A stretch of 64,000 bases of DNA from Labrys sp. KNU-23 (GTDB lineage: Bacteria > Pseudomonadota > Alphaproteobacteria > Rhizobiales > Labraceae): assembly GCF_008330945.1 (NCBI RefSeq), contig NZ_CP043489.1, positions 4,785,501 to 4,849,500 of the forward strand, read 5' to 3'. A program made the position numbers and the translations under genes. Shown here in pieces: positions 25,352 through 34,004 of the stretch; the stretch's first letter is position 1, and every line of letters starts with the position of its first letter. Under the pieces are notes generated by a model. It was not told the DNA's origin and ran no database searches. It saw only the letters and a list, made by a program, of their open reading frames with translations.

Positions 25352-26716
25352 TCAGGACTTCTTGCCATCGTCCCGGCTTCGTCCCAGGAGGCTCGCCATT
25401 TCCTCCTCGAGGCTGGCGAAGGGGTCTTCGACCTCGGCTGGGGCCGGAGTGGTCGCCGGTGCCGATGTTGGTGTCGGAGCGGGAGCCGATGTCGGCGCCG
25501 GCGTCGGAGCTGCGGTGGCAGCCGGTGCAGCCGCCGTGCTCGATGCGGGGCCCGGCGGTGTCGTGGCCGGGCGGGTCGGTGTCGTCAGTCTTTCGCCGAC
25601 CCGGAAGGGTTCCGTGCGGGTCGGCTCCGGCTGGACTCGTGGCGCTGGCGTGCCGAGCGAGGGCTCGATGCGGCCGCTAGAGACATGCGACGACTCGCTC
25701 GCCGGGCGCGGATCAGCGGAGAAACGAGGTTCGACCCGGAGCTCCGGCGCCTGGCGCGGGGCAGGCGTGGGAGCGGGGGCGGCCTCGGGGCGGCGCCATT
25801 CCGGCAAGCGCAGATCCGGCAGGCGGATCTCGGGCAGCGTCAGGCGTGCGGTTGTGGTCGGGGGCGGCGGTTCCTGCGTTTCGGGCGCGGGTTCGAGGTC
25901 GAGCCCTTCTGCGACATCGAAATCGAGATCAGCCTTGGGCTTGGGGGCTGCCGTGGTCTGTGCCGCAGATATGGTCGGCGTCGGCGTGGCAGCGGGTTGA
26001 TCGCCTGCAAGAAGCTCCTCGAAATGCGCGGTGTCGATCGTGGCGCGCGGCTCTTCGGTCACCGGCACGGCAGGCGTTGCGGGAGCAGGCGTCGCGGTGG
26101 CGGCGGGGCGGCCGAAATTCGGCAAACGCGAGGTGGCGCGCTGGAAAAAGCCGGGCTCGCGCGGGGGCACCACGCTTGGACGCGTACCGGAAGTCGACGA
26201 AGCTGCCGGAGTCGCGGCAGCAGTCAGGCTGGGGGACGCGGCGGGTGTCGTGCTGGCAGGCGTGGTGGCCGGTGCCGGTGCTGGCGTTTGGATCTTGGCG
26301 ACGGGCGGGGGCTCGACCGGGGCCGGACGCACGAAGTCTTCCTCGACTTGCCGCGGCGGGGGAGCGACAGCCGCAGCACGCTCTTGCAACGGCGGTGTTG
26401 TCGCACCGGGCGAAGCCGGGCGCGGAGCCTGGGCGGCTGGACGGGCGCGCAGGATGCTGGATTCGACGACCACGTCGTTTGGGCCGCCGATCATGATCAG
26501 ATGTTCGACATTGTCGCGCCGAACCAGCACGAGCTGACGGGTGCCGACGCCATAGGAATCAACGACGCCGAGCCGCGACTGCCGTCCACCTTTGACGGTG
26601 CTGACCTGAGGCCTGTTGATGGCGCGCCAGATGAACATCAAGACGACTCCCACCACCAACAGCAGGCCAGCCAAGGTGAACAACTGCGCGGGCAGCCAAG
26701 AGTTCAACGAATCCAT
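25352..26716 (-). CDS. FliO-like membrane protein with long Pro/Ala-rich tail
   Basis: A 454-residue protein. One N-terminal membrane helix (LFTLAGLLLVVGVVLMFIW) is followed by a small beta domain typical of FliO/MopB: SRLGVVDSYGVGTRQLVLV and RRDNVEHLIMIGGPNDVVVE. The remaining 340 or so residues are low-complexity and rich in Pro, Ala and Thr with charged patches. FliO assists assembly of the flagellar export gate, but no other flagellar gene is in the window, and related FliO-like proteins occur outside flagellar clusters in alphaproteobacteria. Role therefore uncertain. It is divergent from cckA. Confidence 0.75.
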   Translation of the reverse strand: MDSLNSWLPAQLFTLAGLLLVVGVVLMFIWRAINRPQVSTVKGGRQSRLGVVDSYGVGTRQLVLVRRDNVEHLIMIGGPNDVVVESSILRARPAAQAPRPASPGATTPPLQERAAAVAPPPRQVEEDFVRPAPVEPPPVAKIQTPAPAPATTPASTTPAASPSLTAAATPAASSTSGTRPSVVPPREPGFFQRATSRLPNFGRPAATATPAPATPAVPVTEEPRATIDTAHFEELLAGDQPAATPTPTISAAQTTAAPKPKADLDFDVAEGLDLEPAPETQEPPPPTTTARLTLPEIRLPDLRLPEWRRPEAAPAPTPAPRQAPELRVEPRFSADPRPASESSHVSSGRIEPSLGTPAPRVQPEPTRTEPFRVGERLTTPTRPATTPPGPASSTAAAPAATAAPTPAPTSAPAPTPTSAPATTPAPAEVEDPFASLEEEMASLLGRSRDDGKKS

Positions 26717-27103
26717 CGATACATTTCCTTAGATCTGGTCCGGTGCCGATAGGGGATGGCAGCCTGATACGACCAGTACTCTTTCCGGGCTGGTTTCTTA
26801 GAAGACGGTTAACGTGCAAGAATCAACAGCAAAGTCGCAAAACTGAGGCCTGTCCCTTGGAATTGGCCAAAAATTTGGAGAAATGCCGCAAAAGAGGCGG
26901 ATTTGTCTTCCCTCTCAGCGGTTTCGCTGAGGATATACCATGGTCGAGCATACCTTTGGACGGAGCTAAAACGTTGCAAGGGACCACGATATTTTTGGTC
27001 AACGAGGTTAACACATTTTGAAATGTGAACTGCTAAGCCAAACTGACCATTATGCGGTTCGCCGGGGCGAATCGCCCTTTGACGATGCGCGGTGGGGTTG
27101 AAC
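26717..27103. promoter_or_regulatory. Divergent promoter region between the FliO-like gene and cckA
   Basis: No gene. It holds a hairpin CTCAGCG-GTTT-CGCTGAG (26914-26931), GGTTAAC sequences near 26806 and 27007, and a near-palindrome CACATTTT/GAAATGTG at about 27011-27026. TTAA-CACATTT-TGAA at the last site differs from the CtrA consensus TTAA-N7-TTAA by one base, which would fit feedback on a cell-cycle kinase gene. The CtrA assignment is inference. Confidence 0.4.
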
Positions 27104-29662
27104 ATGGCTGAAGGCGAGGAGGCGGCGGCACGCGGCGCCGCGGTCGATCGCAGCGAGCGGCCCAGCGGCATCTTCTGGGTGCTGGCGCTTGCCGCGGTGA
27201 TCATCCTCATCGCCGTAGGGGTGTCGCTGCTGCCCTATGATTGGGGCAAGGTCGCCAGTTTCGGCATCCTGGCCGTCTTCGCCATCGTGGGCATGATCGC
27301 CATGTTCGCCTGGGCGATGGGGATTGCCCATTTCGGCCAGAGCTCGATTGCGCGTAACGACCTCACCAAGCTGATCGCCGACGATTCCCCGGAAGGCATC
27401 CTCGTCACCAACAAGGATGGCCGCATCATCTATGCCAACGAGGCGTATCTGACGCTGACCGGTGCGATGGGCGAGCAGGATATCCGTACGGTGGAGCGGG
27501 CTTTCACCGGAGACCCCGACGTTTCCGAGGCGACCTATCGCCTGGCGCAGGCCGCTCGGGCCGGGCAGCGCCTCGCCGAGGAATTTCGCATCGCCTCGGC
27601 TCCACCTTCCGGAACGGCCTCCTGGTACCGCGTGCGCGTGCGTCCGATCGCGCGCCCGTCCGGCGCGGGCGAGACGGTCTGGACGGTTGCCGACATCACG
27701 CGCGAGCGCGAGCGCCAGGAAAACGTCTTCCAGGAGCTGCAGCACGCCATCGACTATCTCGACCACGCGCCCGCGGGCTTCTTCTCCGCTGATCCCTCGG
27801 GCGAGATCGTCTATCTCAACGCCACGCTCGCCGGCTGGCTCGACTATGACCTTGCCCAGTTCGGCACGGGCGGCCTGACGCTGGCCGACATCGCGCCCGG
27901 CAATGCCGGCGCCCTGGTGGTGACGCAGGCCAGCGAGCCGGGCAGCGTGCGCACCGAGATCTTCGACATCGATCTTCGGCGCCGCAACGGCACCATCATG
28001 CCCGTGCGCCTGTTCCACAAGATCGCCTTCGCCGCCGACGGCCAGCCTGGACCCTCGCGCACGCTGGTGATCTATCGCGGGCCGGGCGGCGACGTTTCCG
28101 AAGGCCTGCGTGCGGCTGAGGTGCGTTTTGCCCGCTTCTTCAACAACTCGCCCCTGGCCATTGCGACCATTGACGAAAACGCCAGGATCGTGCGCACCAA
28201 TGCGGCCTTCATGCGTCTGTTCAAGGAATCTCTCAGCGGTGACGCGCCGGGCCATTCCCTGCTCGAGGCGGTGGTCGAGCGCGACCGCGAGGGGCTGAGC
28301 AAGCTGACCCGCCTCGCCATGGCCGGCCGCGGCGACATCGAACCGGCCGAGGCGTCCCTGGCCGGGCAGGGCAGCCGCTCCGCCCGCTTCTGGTTCGCGC
28401 CCGTCGATCGCGGCGAGAACGAGAAGGAAGCGGCGATCGTCTACATGATCGACACCACCGAGCAACGCACGCTGCAGGAGCAGTTCACCCAGAGCCAGAA
28501 GATGAACGCGGTCGGCCAGCTGGCCGGCGGCGTGGCGCACGATTTCAACAACGTGCTCGGGGTGATCATGCTGGCGGCCGATTCCCTGCTCGGCAGCCAC
28601 AAGCCCGGCGATCCCGCTTTCCAGGACATCATGGCGATCAAGAGCAACGCCAACCGCGCCGCCAATCTGGTGCGCCAGTTGCTCGCCTTCTCGCGTCGGC
28701 AGACCCTGCGTCCGCAGGTGCTGAACCTCAACGACGCAATGTCGGACCTGTCGATGCTGCTGCGGCGCCTGCTCGGCGAAAAGGTCGCGCTGGAGGTCGT
28801 GCATGGCCGCGATCTCTGGCCGGTGAAGGTGGACGTCAACCAGTTCGAACAGGTGGTGATGAACCTCACGGTCAATGCGCGCGACGCCATGGCCGATGGC
28901 GGCAAGGTGATCATCCGCACGCGCAACGTGCCGATCTCGGAAGCGAGCGCCCTCGATCGCAGCGAACTGCCACCGGCCGACTATGTCACCGTCGAGGTCG
29001 AGGACAATGGCAGCGGCATTCCGCCGGCTGTCCTCGACAAGATCTTCGAGCCCTTCTTCACCACCAAGGATGTCGGCAAGGGCACCGGCCTCGGGCTTTC
29101 GACCGTCTACGGCATCGTCAAGCAGACGGGCGGCTCCATCCTCGTCCACTCGGTGGAGGGCAAGGGCACGATCTTCCAGATCTTCCTGCCGCGCATGATC
29201 GAGCTGGCGAAGGCAGCCAGCGTCGAGGCCGACACACCGCCGGGCCAGGCCGGGTCGGCACCGGCCAAGACCAAGGACATGCCCGATCTCACCGGGCGTG
29301 GCCGCATCCTGCTGGTCGAGGACGAGGAAGCCCTGCGGGCTCTTTCGGCCCGCACCCTGGCGGCCCGTGGTTTCGAGGTGATCGAAGCCGGCTCCGGTAT
29401 CGAGGCGCTGCAGATCATCGACGAGGGCGAGAACGAGATCGATCTCGTCGTCTCCGACGTGGTGATGCCCGAAATGGATGGACCGACCTTGCTCAAGGAA
29501 ATGCGCAAGCGCAATTCCACGACGCGGATCATCTTCGTATCCGGCTATGCCGAGGAGGCGTTCGCCAAGAACATGCCTGAGGGCGAGGAGTTCGCCTTCC
29601 TGCCCAAGCCCTTCTCGATGAAGCAGTTGGTCGAGGCCGTGAAGTCCAATATGAAGCCGTAG
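27104..29662 (+). CDS. cckA: Cell-cycle hybrid histidine kinase CckA
   Basis: An 852-residue hybrid kinase. Two N-terminal membrane helices (FWVLALAAVIILIAVGVSLL and FGILAVFAIVGMIAMFAW) precede PAS domains (GILVTNKDGRIIYANEAYLT is one). The dimerisation domain carries His479 in GGVAHDFNNVLGV, followed by the ATPase domain (NLTVNARDAM, VEDNGSGIPP, GTGLGLSTVYG) and a C-terminal receiver domain with Asp785 in VVSDVVMPEMDG. CckA passes phosphate through ChpT to CtrA, the master cell-cycle regulator of alphaproteobacteria, and switches between kinase and phosphatase with c-di-GMP. The domain order and HDFNN motif match CckA closely. Confidence 0.92.
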   Translation: MAEGEEAAARGAAVDRSERPSGIFWVLALAAVIILIAVGVSLLPYDWGKVASFGILAVFAIVGMIAMFAWAMGIAHFGQSSIARNDLTKLIADDSPEGILVTNKDGRIIYANEAYLTLTGAMGEQDIRTVERAFTGDPDVSEATYRLAQAARAGQRLAEEFRIASAPPSGTASWYRVRVRPIARPSGAGETVWTVADITRERERQENVFQELQHAIDYLDHAPAGFFSADPSGEIVYLNATLAGWLDYDLAQFGTGGLTLADIAPGNAGALVVTQASEPGSVRTEIFDIDLRRRNGTIMPVRLFHKIAFAADGQPGPSRTLVIYRGPGGDVSEGLRAAEVRFARFFNNSPLAIATIDENARIVRTNAAFMRLFKESLSGDAPGHSLLEAVVERDREGLSKLTRLAMAGRGDIEPAEASLAGQGSRSARFWFAPVDRGENEKEAAIVYMIDTTEQRTLQEQFTQSQKMNAVGQLAGGVAHDFNNVLGVIMLAADSLLGSHKPGDPAFQDIMAIKSNANRAANLVRQLLAFSRRQTLRPQVLNLNDAMSDLSMLLRRLLGEKVALEVVHGRDLWPVKVDVNQFEQVVMNLTVNARDAMADGGKVIIRTRNVPISEASALDRSELPPADYVTVEVEDNGSGIPPAVLDKIFEPFFTTKDVGKGTGLGLSTVYGIVKQTGGSILVHSVEGKGTIFQIFLPRMIELAKAASVEADTPPGQAGSAPAKTKDMPDLTGRGRILLVEDEEALRALSARTLAARGFEVIEAGSGIEALQIIDEGENEIDLVVSDVVMPEMDGPTLLKEMRKRNSTTRIIFVSGYAEEAFAKNMPEGEEFAFLPKPFSMKQLVEAVKSNMKP

Positions 29663-29673
29663 GCGACCATGTT

Positions 29674-29744
29674 CCGGGTGCACGGGCATCTTGCCCGTTC
29701 TCCCTTGCCGACGGAAAGAACGGGCAAGATGCCCGTGCACCCGG
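29674..29744. repeat. Perfect 28-bp inverted repeat after cckA
   Basis: Arms at 29674-29701 and 29717-29744 are exact reverse complements (CCGGGTGCACGGGCATCTTG starts the left arm), with a 15-base loop. No thymine run follows, so it is a very stable transcript-end hairpin rather than a textbook terminator. Confidence 0.85.
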
Positions 29745-29792
29745 AGCGGGCGGTTGGTCATGACGGCGTAAGCAATTGCCTGCACTGTAATT

Positions 29793-30716
29793 TTGGATAT
29801 TGCGTCATTGTTTTTTCGAGCAAGAATTTGGATGGCGGCCGGCCTGGTGGCGCTCGGCACGATGTCAGCCGAGGCCAGGGAAGGAACTCCGACGGGCTGC
29901 GATCTCGGCGGCACCCAGATCCGTTCCATCGCCGATCCGGTCTCGGGCCGATCCTATGATGTCGAGGTCACCCTGCCGTCGGACTACCAGGCCAATCCCG
30001 CCAGGCGCTATCCGGTGCTGTATTATGCCGATGGCGGCCACCTTGCCGCGTCCGCAACCTGCCTGTCGAAGGAACCGCGGCGCCAGGAAGCGCTCCGGCT
30101 GGTCAGAAAGCTCCATCGCGACGGCAGACTGGCGGAGGAGCCCATCCTCGTCGGCCTGTCCTATGCCAAAGGAGAGGGCTTTGCCGTAAGCCGGGCCCGC
30201 GACTACACGCCGGTTGCCGACAAGCCGGGATATGGCGGAGCCGGAGCCTTCCAGGCCTATCTCGGCAAGACCGTGATGCCCGCGATCGAGGGCCTTTATC
30301 GGACCGATCCCGGACGGCGCCTGTTCTGGGGCCATTCCTATGGCGGGCTTCTCGGAGCCCGGATACTGCTGACCGAACCCGGCCTCTTCCGCTCCTATAT
30401 TCTCGGCAGCCCGTCCTTCTGGTTCGCCGACCACGCCATCCTGGCGATGGAGGCCGACTACGCCAGGACGAACCGCGATCTGAAGGCCCATGTCCTGATC
30501 TATGTCGGTGGTGACGAGATCAGCCGCTACAATCCTGCCCGGCGCGGCAATACCCAGGACATGGTCGGCGATGTCAGGACGTTCGAGAAGCTCTTGAAAT
30601 CGCGCGGTTTTCCGAGCCTGACCATCCGCTCTCTGGTGGTGCCGGGCAAGAACCACCGCACCACCATTCCCCCGGGCTTTGCCTGGGCCATCACCTCCGC
30701 ACTCGCCGGCGGATGA
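29793..30716 (+). CDS. Secreted esterase of the alpha/beta hydrolase (esterase D/IroE-like) family
   Basis: A 307-residue protein. The signal-like N-terminus (MAAGLVALGTMSAEA) is followed by an esterase domain: SGRSYDVEVTLPSDYQ, a PVLYYADGG strand, the nucleophile Ser in FWGHSYGGLLGARILL, and a C-terminal VVPGKNHRTTIPPGF with the catalytic His. The family hydrolyses ester bonds such as those of siderophores, S-formylglutathione and acyl sugars. The TTG at 29793 gives a complete signal peptide; ATG 29832 would shorten it. It overlaps a paralogous gene by 4 bases, so the pair arose by tandem duplication. Confidence 0.82.
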   Translation: MDIASLFFRARIWMAAGLVALGTMSAEAREGTPTGCDLGGTQIRSIADPVSGRSYDVEVTLPSDYQANPARRYPVLYYADGGHLAASATCLSKEPRRQEALRLVRKLHRDGRLAEEPILVGLSYAKGEGFAVSRARDYTPVADKPGYGGAGAFQAYLGKTVMPAIEGLYRTDPGRRLFWGHSYGGLLGARILLTEPGLFRSYILGSPSFWFADHAILAMEADYARTNRDLKAHVLIYVGGDEISRYNPARRGNTQDMVGDVRTFEKLLKSRGFPSLTIRSLVVPGKNHRTTIPPGFAWAITSALAGG

Positions 30717-30742
30717 GCGTCGCGGGCAAACGGAGGAGTGAC

Positions 30743-31708
30743 TTGACTGAGAAACGACGTCAAAACAATGGGTTGAAGAGAAAATGTGATTCAGGAAGAT
30801 CACGTTTTGCTCTGCTGCTCGCTCTAGCCGCCCTCATTCTCGCTGGCCTGAGCGCTCCCATCGACGCCGCCGAAGGCAAGGCCGGAAAATGGCGTTCATG
30901 CGATCCCGGCGGCATCCTCACCCAATCCGTGCCCGATCCCGTCTCGGGACGATCCTATGACATCGAGGTCAGCCTGCCCTTGGGCTATGACGCAACTGCG
31001 GCCAAGCTCTATCCGGTTCTTTATCTTGCCGATGGCGGCCGTGCGGTCAGGCCGCTGGCCTGCCGGGTGAGGGCGCTCTACGGCGAAGGGAGCCTGCGGG
31101 TGGATCCCATCATCGTCGGTCTTTCCTATGCGAAGGGCGAAAGTCTGGAGGTGAGCCGCAAACGCGACTACACGCCGATTCCCCTCAAGCCAGGAGACAC
31201 CGCCTATGGCGGGGCGAGTGCCTATCAGCTCTATCTGCGCCAGACCGTGATCCCCTATGTCGAGCGGCAGTACCGGGCCGACCCCGACCGGCGCCTTTAC
31301 TGGGGACATTCCTATGGAGGCCTGCTCGGTACGCGCATCCTGCTGACGGAGCCCGGCCTGTTCGCGACCTATATGCTGGGCAGCCCGTCTTACTGGTTCG
31401 GCGATCAGGCCATCCTGGCGATCGAAGCCGATTACGCCAAGGCCAACGCCGACTTGAAGGCCGAGGTCCTGATGTATGTCGGCGGCGACGAAGTCTCCCG
31501 CTACGATGCGGGCCGGCGCGGCTATACCAAGGATATGGTCGGTGGCATGAAGGCTTTCGAGGCGCGCCTGCGAGAACGTGGCTTTCCAGGCCTGAGCATC
31601 CGCTCGCTGGTGGTGCCAGGCAAGAATCACCGCAATACCATTCCGGCAGGCTTCAACTGGGCGCTTACCTCGGCGTTGGGATCGGACAGGCGGACCTTGC
31701 CCCAATAG
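30743..31708 (+). CDS. Secreted esterase, tandem paralogue
   Basis: About 321 residues and clearly homologous to its upstream neighbour over the whole catalytic domain: SGRSYDIEVSLPLGYD, PVLYLADGG, YWGHSYGGLLGTRILLTEPG, and VVPGKNHRNTIPAGFNWAL. A basic N-terminus followed by FALLLALAALILAGLSAPID is a signal peptide. ATG 30713 overlaps the stop of the first esterase, but the TTG at 30743 has GGAGG six bases upstream and is the more likely start. Two diverged copies in one operon suggest related but different ester substrates. Confidence 0.82.
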   Translation: MTEKRRQNNGLKRKCDSGRSRFALLLALAALILAGLSAPIDAAEGKAGKWRSCDPGGILTQSVPDPVSGRSYDIEVSLPLGYDATAAKLYPVLYLADGGRAVRPLACRVRALYGEGSLRVDPIIVGLSYAKGESLEVSRKRDYTPIPLKPGDTAYGGASAYQLYLRQTVIPYVERQYRADPDRRLYWGHSYGGLLGTRILLTEPGLFATYMLGSPSYWFGDQAILAIEADYAKANADLKAEVLMYVGGDEVSRYDAGRRGYTKDMVGGMKAFEARLRERGFPGLSIRSLVVPGKNHRNTIPAGFNWALTSALGSDRRTLPQ

Positions 31709-31917
31709 GTCGAAGGATAGGCCCGATCAGGAATTGGCGTGACTCGTCGTTCGAGCGCCGGCTTGCGTCAGCCGGGCTGTCATCTAGATCGACGCATCTG
31801 CCGGCCTATCCATCGGAGTGTCACGATGCGGGTGGTGCTTTGCAATTTGTTCTACTTGTAGCTGTAGAAGGAGATGTTGCATGAAGGTACAATCTTCCTG
31901 TCTCCGCAGAGCGCAGC

Positions 31918-33816
31918 ATGCCTTCCGACCTCGCTCTTCCCGACCTCGCTCGTGACGGCGCCGCGCCTGAGGCTCCCCCGTTCTTTTTCAATGCAAGGCC
32001 GAGGGCGGCATTTCCTTCGCTCGACCATCTGCGGAAGGCGATGACGCATGCCAATCCCGCCGGCGACAGGTTCCTGGATTACCTGCTGGAGGGAGATTAT
32101 TTCGCGGGCAAGGCCGTCTGGGTCAATCCATCACCTCGGGTGCGCCAAGCCTATGAGGCCATGGTGGAGGCCAGTCCCTTCCTGGTTTCCGAAAGTCCCT
32201 ACCAGCCTGCCTTCGCCCTTCAAGGCGTAAGGGTGAGGGGAGAAAACCAGGTTTTCATTGCACGACTGGACCAGGCTCCCGCGGAAGTGCGTCGTCTCGT
32301 AGGGGAATACCGAGCGGCGCGGGAGGCTGGGTCATGCCGGCCGAGGGCGATTTTCGTCGGCGGCCCCGCTGCCAAGATCGGGGCTCTCCTGAGTGGCCTG
32401 GAGACAGATCGGGCCGAGGCTTCGGAGGTGGTTTTCGTCCTCGATGGCGCCGAGCAGTCCAATGAGAGCGGGTCGGCGAGCTACGAGCATGTCAATCACG
32501 CCAATGCGCTCAATGCAGAGCTCGACAATACGGGGCTTGGCATCCTGGTGACCGCCCTCAAGCGGGCGATTCTGGGCGAGAAGGATGCATCGATCGCTCT
32601 CGACCTCGACTACAAGAAGGTCGACCTGTGGCCTGGTGGCGTTCGGTTGCGCGACGTGCCTCTCTATCTTCACAATGAGTGGCACGGTCTGGCCCAGCGC
32701 CTTCGCAAGCTTCTCCGACTGCGGACGGATCATGTGAAGAGCCGCCTGGCCAGCAAGGTCTCGACACGGATTCTGAGTGAAATCGAAAGGCGGCTGTCGA
32801 TTCGGCTGCGTCTCGATCAGGACGGACCCCGCGCCGTCTTCCTCTATCTCTCCCGCAAGAACCATGATGCTTCACTGGTCGACAACAGGGAGCTTGCGGA
32901 GGACGTCGGCCTTGCCATCGAAAAGCTCGATGCCGCCAGCCTGCAGCGCTTTTATGGCCCCGACATCCTGGATCGCGTCGTGTCGGGCGATCTTTTCCTG
33001 GACAATGGCTGCATCCGGCATGGCTTTGATCGCGTCTGCATGGAAGCGATGGAGCGCAGCGGTATCGAGTGCCGGCATAGGCAAAGACTGACTTGCGTTT
33101 ATTTCGACGGAGATGAGAGGGGCATGCCGCGGGCGACTGCGGTTGCACTGGAGAATCTCCGGACGGGCGAGCGCACCTTTCTGGTTCTCGATCATCTTTG
33201 TCTGTCGCTCGGCCCGACGGCGACATTCCATTATGATCGGGCGAAGTCGATGCTGTCCCGCCTGGCGGACCGCCTTCGTTTCGACCTGCCGGTTCCCCAT
33301 CAGACCATCGCGACCGGGCTTTCGGCGCAGCTCCTGTTTCGGATCACCGATCCCGACCGGGTAAGGAACCTGCCGTTCACCGGCATGAAGCAGACGCATT
33401 TTGTCGAGGTCGGGCGGACGTCCAGCCATCTCGTGATGAAATTGACCTGCGGCGGGGTCATCGGCCTGCCTGTCTACAGCAGGAGCTACGCCATCAGCGC
33501 GCTGGCAAGCATACTCAGCATCCTCACGCCCGATTGCGGGCTGGCCTTCGAGGACGTGGTCTGCGCCTGGCCTTGCACGCGCGGCGTCAACGGGCCCAAC
33601 AATGGCCAGATCGTCCGGCTCGGCGACAATGCGGTGGTGCGCTTCGGCGAAGGCGGTACCGGCATGTCCAAGATGGGCAGCAATGCCCAGACCATGCTCG
33701 ATCTTACGGGCATGACATGGCCGATTTCGCCTGAGTTTCGGCTGGACCCCTCCCTCTATCGGCACACCATCCTTGACAGGCGCAGGCGTGTCGCGAGGCG
33801 GCTGAGTTTGCTTTGA
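31918..33816 (+). CDS. Divergent DAO-type FAD-dependent oxidoreductase-like protein
   Basis: A 632-residue protein with no close family I can name. After a unique N-terminal region of about 140 residues, the layout follows the DAO (D-amino-acid oxidase) fold. A nucleotide-binding-like RAIFVGGPAAKIGALLSG (about 144-160) is followed by a strand VVFVLDG. Then NRELAEDVGLAIEKLDAASL and LDNGCIRHGFDRVCMEAM resemble the substrate-domain entry. The C-terminus AWPCTRGVNGPNNGQIV followed by FGEGGTGMSKMG resembles the second FAD-contact loop. The usual GxGxxG is degenerate (GGPAAKIG), so FAD binding is not certain. No signal peptide and no obvious operon partner. Confidence 0.5.
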   Translation: MPSDLALPDLARDGAAPEAPPFFFNARPRAAFPSLDHLRKAMTHANPAGDRFLDYLLEGDYFAGKAVWVNPSPRVRQAYEAMVEASPFLVSESPYQPAFALQGVRVRGENQVFIARLDQAPAEVRRLVGEYRAAREAGSCRPRAIFVGGPAAKIGALLSGLETDRAEASEVVFVLDGAEQSNESGSASYEHVNHANALNAELDNTGLGILVTALKRAILGEKDASIALDLDYKKVDLWPGGVRLRDVPLYLHNEWHGLAQRLRKLLRLRTDHVKSRLASKVSTRILSEIERRLSIRLRLDQDGPRAVFLYLSRKNHDASLVDNRELAEDVGLAIEKLDAASLQRFYGPDILDRVVSGDLFLDNGCIRHGFDRVCMEAMERSGIECRHRQRLTCVYFDGDERGMPRATAVALENLRTGERTFLVLDHLCLSLGPTATFHYDRAKSMLSRLADRLRFDLPVPHQTIATGLSAQLLFRITDPDRVRNLPFTGMKQTHFVEVGRTSSHLVMKLTCGGVIGLPVYSRSYAISALASILSILTPDCGLAFEDVVCAWPCTRGVNGPNNGQIVRLGDNAVVRFGEGGTGMSKMGSNAQTMLDLTGMTWPISPEFRLDPSLYRHTILDRRRRVARRLSLL

Positions 33817-34004
33817 CGCCTGCAGAGGGACAAGCTCTCAGCTGCTTTCGAGACCCCGGCCCATGGCGCTGACCACCAGGGCAATCTGCTCGCGCAGATA
33901 GGGTAGGGGCACTGCACCAGCTTGCCTTCGAGCCCGAGCAGCGCGATGCTGTGGGCGGCCGGGATGAGGGAGCGGGCGAGACGCCCGCGCGCCTGCATCG
34001 ATTC

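Noticed and set aside
33838..33990. On the minus strand, fragments LIPAAHSIALLGLEGKL and, in another frame, YLREQIALVVSAMGRGLESS look like the C-terminus of a regulator broken by a frameshift.
   Set aside because: The two pieces are short and in different frames, and the family (IclR-like at best) is a guess, so I did not list a pseudogene.
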